From positions 6,324,001-6,388,000 of the forward strand of contig OW203991.1 of NCBI GenBank assembly GCA_934047225.1: a DNA stretch of 64,000 bases, given 5' to 3'. Positions 58,401 to 64,000 of this stretch are shown here, piece after piece. The number at the start of each line of letters is the position of its first letter. The stretch's first letter is position 1. The position numbers and the translations under genes are program-made. Source of the DNA: Ypsolopha sequella. Its lineage: Eukaryota > Arthropoda > Insecta > Lepidoptera > Ypsolophidae. Under the pieces are notes generated by a model, which was not told where the DNA came from, did no database searches, and saw only the letters and a program-made list of their open reading frames with translations.

Positions 58401-60763
58401 AATTACTTGATGTACTCGTATTATTGTATTGTATAAGTTGTATTTGTTTAATCATATCAACTTTTTTATTTTAATAAGGAAATGACTTGTAACATATCGT
58501 TATCAATAAATTGAATCTGAATCTGAATCTGGCAAATTGTCATTGCCAACAGCGTATCTAATAGCATATTTATTATCTAATAGCACAATGCATATTTTCA
58601 GAAGTCTTTGGATTTGACGGATAAAATCAGAATTTAATTAAACATGCTGATAACAATGGTCCCGTACCTTGACAATTTTGTCCTTGATGACGTCGAGCTG
58701 TGCGCAGCCAAAGATGACCATGGATAGAGTGACGCTGTCGACACCGAAGTAGATGTAGGCGCTCATGCAGATCGTTAGCAGCTGGAACGTGTAGCCCAGC
58801 TCGTATTGAGGTGACCGTTCCGTGCTTACCGGCATCCTGATGGTTAAACCCAGTCTTGAAACAGTTTTTAAAATTTATCATTAAAATTGTGATGAAAGAA
58901 GAGTGTTAAAATAGTAGTTTATGCTACAAGGGCGAAAAGGAATAAATTACGAGGACGATTTAAAACACGAGCGTAGCGGGATAGAGCTAAGCTAGGAGAA
59001 GCATGTTAGGTTTACATGTAAATTTTGGGGTGCCGAGTGATGCGGAGCGGAGCGAGACGATCCCCCTAGTTTTAATTTGACAGAAAATATTATTTCGTAT
59101 GAACTCGTAATGGGACTGCGTTTTCACGAATAAGCGTTTGTCGCCATCTTACATAGATTATGTTTGATAACGTACCACATTCGGAATGGGAACTCTCGAG
59201 TACCCGCATCATCGAACAAGGGCTTCAGCGCCCAGAGGCCGCAGGTCGCCTGCGAGCTGATGGCAAAGGCCAGCAGAAGACGCTTGATCCTCGATGCCTG
59301 CCTCTGTAGGATCCTGAAGTGGAAGTTACTTTATTATAGCATTTGTAGTTTTATTTTTTGTATGTACCTATTTTAATTAACAGTCCAAACTATTTTGTAA
59401 TTTTGTTATTAAAAAGTCTTTGTAACTGCTGCCATCTATTGTTAAATAAATGGAACTAAGGATCGACGCACGATGATCAGTCATGCAAAAAAACAGCCAA
59501 GTGCGTATCGGGCCACGCGCAGTGTAGGGTTCCGTAGTTGCCCTGCACAATATGCGAACTTCTTCTCCAAGTACATAAGTTTGTCGATTGGTTTGTATTG
59601 TATTGTGTATTGTACAGATCGCGCCAAACTTCTAGTACGCTCGGAAGTGACTCTTCCCAAGAACGGCCCATACATTTTGTTCCAGCTGATGCAAATCACC
59701 CCGTGTTTAGAGGAGACTAAAAGTTTGGCGCGATCTGTACTTGTTAACTTTTAAGCCTACTTAGCTGTGATAGTTTTTCTTTTAATTTCGTTGTGTATAC
59801 TACTGTCGTGATTTTTTCACGTCTCTAAATACAACCGTTTCGCTGGCAGAGGGATTGATTGATTCTAACAAAAATTAACACTTTTAAGCTTAATATTTCG
59901 CAAACGGAACCCTGGATCGAAAAATAATCTTCTCAAACCCCAAATATTTTTAAATTACCTATCCAACGACACCCCACACTAGGGGATAGACGAGAAAAAA
60001 AAATCATCCCCACTTTACGTGTAGGGGAGGTACTCTAAAAAAAAATCTTTTTCAAAATTTTACTGTACTACTTTATTGGCGTGATAGATATGTATGGGTA
60101 TATATAATAACAGCTTTCTAGTACTAATAGTCTCGAAGCTAAGCCGCGGACAGACAGACAGACGGACATGGCGAAACTATAAGGGTTCCTTGTTGTTGAC
60201 TACGGAATCCTAAAAAAAGAGTATTACGTATCTGTGACATAGAGTTCAATATTCTATACCTATAATGTACTCTTTGGTCTATACCGCGACAAACTACTGT
60301 GCACCGATTTCCGGACATATGGACGGACGGGCAGACAGCATAGTGACAATATTACGGCTCTGTTTGGCCCTTTAGGTACATACATACGGAACCCTAAAAA
60401 TGACTGATTGTGACTACTTAACCTTTCTTGCTCGCTCGACTGCGGCACGAAAACTTCAGAGTTCATTTGTTCCAGAAGGTTTCTCAACACGATTTTATTT
60501 ACAAGAAAAACCGTTACTTTAAAGCAGAGACACGCTTGAGTGAAAAGCAGGTACGAAGCCTGCGAAACCGCTTCCAAATCACCCCATACTTGAATCACAT
60601 AAATTATTTGAAATAATAAGAAAATATATTGCAGAGAAATCGTAAAGTATCGATGCATTTTACGAATAACTGTCTCGTCTTCAACGGGTATCCAAACGCC
60701 AAGGAATTTCATTACGAATTTTGGACGGTCCAAAAACAGGTTCTCTGCATTGTATTCCTTCAT
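49366..60763 (-). CDS. Odorant receptor OR-B (complete, 7 exons, 391 aa)
   Basis: This is an insect odorant receptor paralogous to OR-A, lying upstream of it in the same orientation. Exons on the minus strand: 60763-60423, 59313-59176, 58836-58668, 53209-53100, 52439-52235, 50711-50556, 49422-49366. They sum to 1176 nt with consistent phases, GT/AG ends and no internal stop. Family marks include FLGVWIPVEDETVIRKM, TCGLWALKPLFDDAGTRE, FQLSGSVGLICMSALR, CCWCGHELTAT, RAGHYVPLSRQTFVA and the tail MSYSYFALLRQTHKD. It is the same length as OR-A (exon 1 is +3 nt, exon 4 is -3 nt) and lacks the OR-A intron inside the fifth coding block. It looks functional and should work with Orco in olfactory neurons. 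The ligand is unknown. Confidence 0.94.
49738..50060. repeat. Degenerate minisatellite in OR-B intron 6
   Basis: About fifteen imperfect copies of a 20-22 bp unit close to GTGATCATAATGACATAGG, including variants such as GTGATCTTGATTATATAGGG. A second block of the same unit lies at 50384-50515, separated by about 320 bp of non-repeat DNA. Confidence 0.9.
50384..50515. repeat. Second block of the same minisatellite
   Basis: Units such as GATCATAATGACATAGGGTC recur up to about 40 bp from the OR-B exon 6 donor. It is the same family as 49738-50060. Confidence 0.85.
50556..50711 (-). CDS. OR-B exon 6
   Basis: 156 nt, acceptor TTTCAG, donor GTAAGA. It reads SEELYVKLNEFPWYEQSIKF then LRAGHYVPLSRQTFVA. 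A 576-bp MITE begins 43 bp upstream of the acceptor side. Confidence 0.94.
50754..51329. mobile_element. 576-bp TA-flanked element (empty-site copy)
   Basis: TIRs: CAATGCGCGCCAATCTTTTA on the left and the mirror of CAGTGCGCGCCAATCTTTTA on the right, continuing GTCGCCTC. TA flanks are at 50752-50753 and 51330-51331. The same element, opposite orientation, at 53920-58241 carries two insertions; here both sites are unoccupied (TTAA at 51097-51100; CACCACAC at 50877-50884). Confidence 0.88.
51729..52000 (-). repeat. Non-LTR retroelement 3' tail
   Basis: (GATA)n is followed by TATAACATTTATTTCTCAAA and, farther on, CGACTCAGCATAACGCCGCA. The layout resembles about 10770-10950. It looks like the reverse-oriented 3' end of a LINE. 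Confidence 0.5.
52235..52439 (-). CDS. OR-B exon 5
   Basis: 205 nt, acceptor GCCAG, donor GTGAGT. It reads FEEAIENSYHTYLLFQLSGS, then LRILVVDWCSMQFFSIITYL and CCWCGHELTAT. It corresponds to OR-A exons 5 and 6 combined (100 + 105 nt). Confidence 0.93.
52625..52805 (-). repeat. SINE-like repeat fragment
   Basis: It contains TTCACCGACGATGATTATTACG and GGTTTCCTCACGATGTTTTC, related to the tail of the repeat at 39420-39720. It is non-coding, in OR-B intron 4. Confidence 0.6.
53100..53209 (-). CDS. OR-B exon 4
   Basis: 110 nt, acceptor TTACAG, donor GTGAGA. It reads IKNVTMEDRASHSVNELFEE then YKKFVNCIQQHQTVV. The intron before it (53210-58667) contains the large nested element. Confidence 0.9.
53380..53610. 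repeat. Penelope-like terminal remnant, inverted pair
   Basis: CTTGAATTAAAAACACTTGT, ATAGTTTCACTTTATTTTAT and CCAACCGGTTTCGGATTCTA are mirrored by TAGAATCCGAAACAGGTTGG and AGTGAAACTATAAGTACACG around a centre of about 20 bp. It is related to 29485-29690 by CGGCACTTGGTGAAAC and the CCAACCGGTTTCG motif. Confidence 0.6.
54149..55348 (+). mobile_element. piggyBac-like non-autonomous element
   Basis: TTAA at 54149-54152 and 55345-55348; the related empty copy has a single TTAA. The inverted ends are CCTCCTGACCGCAGA and, from the right, CCTCCTTACTACAGA. A frame at 54612-54827 reads DDDVLQYLNEFDDDFSGDDY and a Ser-rich stretch ending in a stop. This resembles the acidic N-terminus of piggyBac transposases; the catalytic part is missing. 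Confidence 0.82.
55973..57303. repeat. Giant inverted repeat (arms about 610 bp, loop about 106 bp)
   Basis: The left arm (GTTTTGGCCATATCTTCGGA through AAATTTGATCGGAC) is mirrored by the right arm (GTCCGATCAAATTT through TCCGAAGATATGGTCAAAAC). Blocks such as AACCGCAACTCGCTAGGACT and GACCCATGTTSATGG occur in both arms with few mismatches. The loop is GC-richer (GGCTCGGCCTTCGGCCTCG). Confidence 0.9.
57360..57560. repeat. GC-rich CGCTCGCGCTTCGCGCTCGCG tract
   Basis: The self-complementary unit GCTCGCGCTTCGCGCTCGCG appears twice, with further TTCGCTCG-type variants. It lies inside the hAT-like element. Tracts of the same style occur at 12615-12705 and 59030-59065. Confidence 0.7.
58668..58836 (-). 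CDS. OR-B exon 3
   Basis: 169 nt, acceptor ATCAG, donor GTACGG. It reads MPVSTERSPQYELGYTFQLL then MVIFGCAQLDVIKDKIVK. Confidence 0.93.
58916..59090. repeat. Dispersed repeat pieces in OR-B intron 2
   Basis: The first about 65 bp match the start of the 1083-1480 family (GGGCGAAAAGGAATAAATTA). The rest (GTTAGGTTTACATGTAAATT ... GATGCGGAGCGGAGCGAGAC) is the reverse-oriented relative of 12615-12705. Confidence 0.6.
59176..59313 (-). CDS. OR-B exon 2
   Basis: 138 nt, acceptor TTCAG, donor GTACGT. It reads ILQRQASRIKRLLLAFAISS then TCGLWALKPLFDDAGTREFP. Confidence 0.93.
59495..60215 (-). repeat. GCACTTGGCCGG-family repeat with nested MITE, OR-B intron 1
   Basis: It has the same organisation as 44699-45367 in OR-A intron 1, including the 123-bp MITE at 59615-59737 and the tract CTACTTAGCTGTGATAGTTT. 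It ends at TTGTTGACTACGGAATCCTA. Confidence 0.8.
59615..59737. mobile_element. 123-bp TA-flanked MITE (copy 2)
   Basis: Ends CAGATCGCGCCAAACTTCTA and its mirror, TA on both sides. Same length as 44761-44883. Confidence 0.87.
60423..60763 (-). CDS. OR-B exon 1 (start codon)
   Basis: ATG at 60761-60763 begins MKEYNAENLFLDRPKFVMKF, chosen because it aligns with the OR-A start. An ATG 69 nt upstream in the same frame adds residues unlike the family. The exon ends two bases into Arg, at donor GTTAAG, after SEQE. Confidence 0.9.
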
Positions 60764-61080
60764 GGTAAACGATTGTTCACTATGAATGAAACTGAAATTT
60801 GTAATGAAAACGCCAGAAAGTTTTGTCATCATAATATGCAGGGACAGGCACAGGTAGACAATGGCGTAGCGAGGTATGGGCAGGGGGGGCGCCCCCTAGC
60901 AGGTGCTCGGACTTTCGAACCAAAGGGTAAATGTAAATTTTTGATCTCTTCGGCTGCGCTTTATTAAACATTAATTCAAAATTTGATTTGTGAAATCGTT
61001 AATTCGATTATATTAAATTATGTTAAGGCGTGTTAATTCGAAAACCATTTCGAGATATATCTGAAAACTAGTACATGTGG
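60764..61080. promoter_or_regulatory. Presumed OR-B 5' flank, repeat-invaded
   Basis: This is where the OR-B promoter should lie, by position only. A repeat fragment (TAGACAATGGCGTAGCGAGG ... GGGGGGCGCCCCCTAGCAGG) begins about 90 bp upstream of the ATG. I could not identify a TATA box or initiator with confidence. Confidence 0.3.
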
Positions 61081-61439
61081 AACAAGCTGAAAAATAAATA
61101 AAATAAAAATAAAAATCTTTTATTTCGGACAATTTGGATCCATAGCATGTTAGTAAGACTTATTAATAATTGGTTAGTAGCAAAGAAAGAAAGAAAATTA
61201 AATTAAATTAACTACACAAACTTATGTGCTCCGTACCAGGAGCGATCAAGGAGATGAGGAGGTCTCCACGATCACTCTCCGCACAAAACACCTCCATAGC
61301 GGCGACGTAAATCTGTCGGCTATGGTTTCTAGGATGCTGTTGGGACTGTCCCGTGTCCTGCAGATCAAGGAAGTCCGTTCCATAAAGTTTGTGTCTGAAA
61401 CAAGAAATTCTCTGCGGATAGACTATTTGGAAAGCTGTT

Positions 61440-61965
61440 CCCAACTCTGATGTCCTCCGGCGCACTGGAATGTCTGGCATGGAGTGCCTGCTCATGAAAG
61501 GCCAATTACGATGGTGTGGACACCTAGTTCGTATGGATGGCTCTCGACTCCCAAATGCTTTCTACTCCGAGATCTCCACTGGAAAACGCAAGCCTGGACG
61601 TCAATATTTACGGTACAAGGATGTCCTGAAACGTAATTTGGCTGCGAGGGGCATCGCATCAAACTCCTGGGAAGAGCTTGCACACATGCGACCTGAATGG
61701 CGAAAATCTGTGCATGATGGGACGGAGAACTTTGAAACAGTTCGGCTGGAAGTCCTCGACGCTAAACGCTTACACCGCAAGACTCGCCCCAAGCCCACGT
61801 ACAACTTATATGGACAACTGCACTGTATTTCGTGTGACAGGATATTTTTGACGAAATTTGGATTTTCCAGCCACAGGCGAGCTCATGCCAGGAAGCAATA
61901 AGAATCGCCGTCGACGGATACGTCGAGGAGGACATCATCATCATCATCATCATCATCAGGAAAGT
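61440..61965 (+). pseudogene. LINE ORF2 C-terminal fragment with (ATC)n tail
   Basis: The frame 61470-61901 reads MKGQLRWCGHLVRMDGSRLP, then KPGRQYLRYKDVLKRNLAAR and WEELAHMRPEWRKSV. It ends with a C2H2-like finger (CISCDRIFLTKFGFSSHRRAH). This is the common C-terminal region of insect LINE polymerases that ends in a zinc-finger-like motif. The reverse transcriptase core is absent. The 3' tail (CATCATCATCATCATCATCA) at 61930-61960 is the simple-repeat tail of the insertion. Confidence 0.82.
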
Positions 61966-61984
61966 TGTTTTCACTTAAGAGTGA

Positions 61985-62525
61985 AACGTTTTTTAGGGTT
62001 CCGTACCTCAAAATAAAAAACGGAACCCTTATAGGATCACATTGTTGTCTGTCTGTCTATCTGGCTGTCTGTCAAAACCCTTTTGTTCAGGCCCCGTATG
62101 AGATATCAAATTGAAACTGTTACCTCTTACAGAAGTCTACGACCCTATAGCGTAACAAAAAATTCAGGTTTCTAGCTTGACGTGAAAAAGAGTTATTGCA
62201 CTTTACATAATCAATTTCATACAAACTTGCTCACCATAAAAACCTATAGGGCACTTCTAGTTGATTAGGGACTTGAAATTTCGTTTACAAGTAGGTCTTA
62301 TAGCACACACATAGGAAAAAGTCTGAAAATTACAAATATTTAATTATTTAGGAAGTTATAAATGCCAACTTAATTAGACCCTTTTGGTCATCCATAACGG
62401 CAAGTGGAATCATTTACCATAAATGTTATAAGGGTTCCATACCCGTATTGTGTGGTGGTACAGAACCTTTTGTGCGCGAGCCCGACTCGCACTTGGCCGG
62501 TTTTTTTAATTACTTATATAATATA
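61985..62525 (+). repeat. GCACTTGGCCGG dispersed repeat (long copy)
   Basis: From TTTTTTAGGGTTCCGTACCT to CCCGACTCGCACTTGGCCGG with a (GTCTGTCT)n tract. A further partial copy begins at 62605. Confidence 0.85.
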
Positions 62526-62758
62526 GATCTTATAGATAGATAGATCTACTTATCTGGTTGTTTGATGTAAGTGATTTTGTGGGTCATAGCTCGAATTTTG
62601 AGCAATTTTTTAGGGTTCCGTAGTACCTAAAAGGTAAAAGGAACCTTTATGGTGAGACTCCGTTGTCCGTCCGTCCGTATGTCACAGCCTCATAACTTTA
62701 GCACCGTTAAAGATAAATACATGAAATTTGACACAAAAATAGCATTAATTTGCCCATA

Positions 62759-63024
62759 TACAACGTGTAACAGAAAGGTGTAACCATATTTGAAGAGCTT
62801 ATTCAGTCAATGGTATAGAATAACTTTTACTATGTAACAAACCATGTATATCGAAAAAAAATTTACCTGTTCCATAGAAAAATGCAATGCCGCTCGGCCG
62901 AAATGTATGGAAGGGCAGATATTTTTTTTGAGATTTCAGGGTTGGCTCCATAGTAAAAGTTGTTCTATACCAATGACTGAATAAGCTCTTCAAATATGGT
63001 TACAACTTTCTGTTACACGTTGTA
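62759..63024. mobile_element. MITE with about 75-bp TIRs (copy 2)
   Basis: Same family as 22103-22370. It sits inside the partial dispersed repeat starting at 62605. Confidence 0.85.
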
Positions 63025-63165
63025 TAAGGGTGTAAACAAAAATTTGAAATTGTTCAAAATATTGCCAAAACAAAAGTGAGAAAAATAAAAAATATTAGCC
63101 TAAAAATACAACATGGGTATCAAATTGCAGGTATTAAAAAGTTGATTCTAAAAATTTATACTTAA

Positions 63166-63585
63166 GAGGCTATGCGAATTTTATTTTTGTCACTGTCACT
63201 CCAAGCGAAAAATCGCGCAGTGCGAGAGGGGCGGATTCAGGGCAAAAGGGAAAAAAGTTGGTTTTATATTTTTATTAAAAAAACTTAGATAGCTAGCAAA
63301 ATTTCAAATATCAAATCTCTAGATATTGTTGAATCACACCTAATAAAATATGTTTTAGTTCTGTATATGGTTCCTATTTGTCAAACGAGGAGAACAAGTG
63401 TGTTTGAAGACCTCATTTCAACAATTATTTCCATCGAGGAAAATTTATCCAAACATGTTTTCCAATTTCACAACCCTAGATTATATAGTCAAAATGCATA
63501 TACCAGAAATTTATCAAATTTTTATGTGTATTTTATGAAATACACAGAAAAGAAACACCCGTATTTTTTTCGCATATCGCTTTAA
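63166..63585 (+). repeat. About 420-bp dispersed repeat (copy 3 of 3)
   Basis: Nearly the same as 34117-34530 over its whole length (AGGCTATGCGAATTTTATTT to TTTATGAAATACACAGAAAA). The reverse copy is 13862-14335. It is followed by the end of a GCACTTGGCCGG repeat at 63745-63812. Confidence 0.82.
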
Positions 63586-64000
63586 AATATATTTACTGAA
63601 ACTGGTTTCGAGAAATCTTTAAAAACCTCCAAAACTGGTGGACCAAAAAATATGAAAAAAATCATGGTAATATTTGTTTATGTAAAGATTATATGAAAAA
63701 TAAAGCGGTTGAGAAATTCACGACAAAAAATTACAAAATTAAATTTATTATCCACAATACGGAACCCTAGGTACGCGAGTCTGACTCGTACTTGGCCGGT
63801 TTTTTTACTTTGATAAATTAATTATGTACTCTAAAGCTCTTTATGCTGCACTGTTCAGGGTTATTTTATTTAGTTTTCTTTAATTTATTGTTTATTAACA
63901 ATGAACACTCTGTCAATTAAATGATTCTTTCGGATTTGGTCCAATGAGGGATTTTCTTTTTTTTTTTTTTTTAACTCTTTCCTGGTCGCTGGATAGATGG

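Noticed and set aside
60764..60832. Upstream in-frame ATG of OR-B adding 23 residues
   Set aside because: The extra residues do not match the family, and the downstream Met aligns with the OR-A start.

Overview
This is a stretch of insect nuclear DNA, almost certainly from a moth or butterfly. It is AT-rich, the genes are split by long introns, two seven-transmembrane insect odorant receptors lie in tandem, and the spaces are packed with repeats of the kinds common in Lepidoptera. These include dispersed elements ending in 'GCACTTGGCCGG', tRNA-derived SINE pieces, Tc1/mariner and hAT miniature elements, Penelope-like elements and non-LTR fragments. Nothing here is bacterial or plasmid-like. 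No species can be named from the window alone.

Layout. Positions 1564-20333 (+ strand) hold the last six coding exons of the microtubule-severing AAA ATPase spastin. They encode the whole AAA domain to the stop codon (334 residues); the N-terminal exons lie to the left, outside the window. The largest spastin intron (1756-11322) carries a multi-copy insect gene of unknown function (minus strand, 9.75-3.54 kb). That gene has been split by a roughly 4.3-kb DNA transposon (about 4.40-8.70 kb) carrying two intact, convergent genes: a THAP/DDE transposase (542 aa) and a SWIM/YqaJ-type nuclease (438 aa). Other spastin introns hold a jockey-like LINE fragment and a run of hAT miniature elements.

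Positions 20.3-32.3 kb have no recognisable gene, only repeats and inverted repeats. From 32.3 to 60.8 kb two complete odorant receptor genes lie head-to-tail on the minus strand: OR-A (46105-32312, 8 exons) and OR-B (60763-49366, 7 exons). Both splice to exactly 391 residues. All exon boundaries match except for one intron present only in OR-A. Their introns hold many mobile elements: a complete Tc1-type transposon with a mutated catalytic residue, a mariner pseudogene, a Penelope-like GIY-YIG fragment between inverted repeats, a 22-bp-type minisatellite, an array of duplicated exon-3/acceptor fragments, and a composite nest in which a TA-flanked element contains a piggyBac-like and a hAT-like insertion. 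The hAT-like insertion carries a 1.3-kb palindrome. The right edge (61-64 kb) is LINE debris and dispersed repeats.

The spastin gene and the receptors are unrelated neighbours. The mobile elements are parasitic but give usable relative dates, from nested order, target duplications and one empty-site comparison inside the window. Exon coordinates were read by hand from splice sites and reading-frame continuity. Family names rest on motif recognition, not on database searches.
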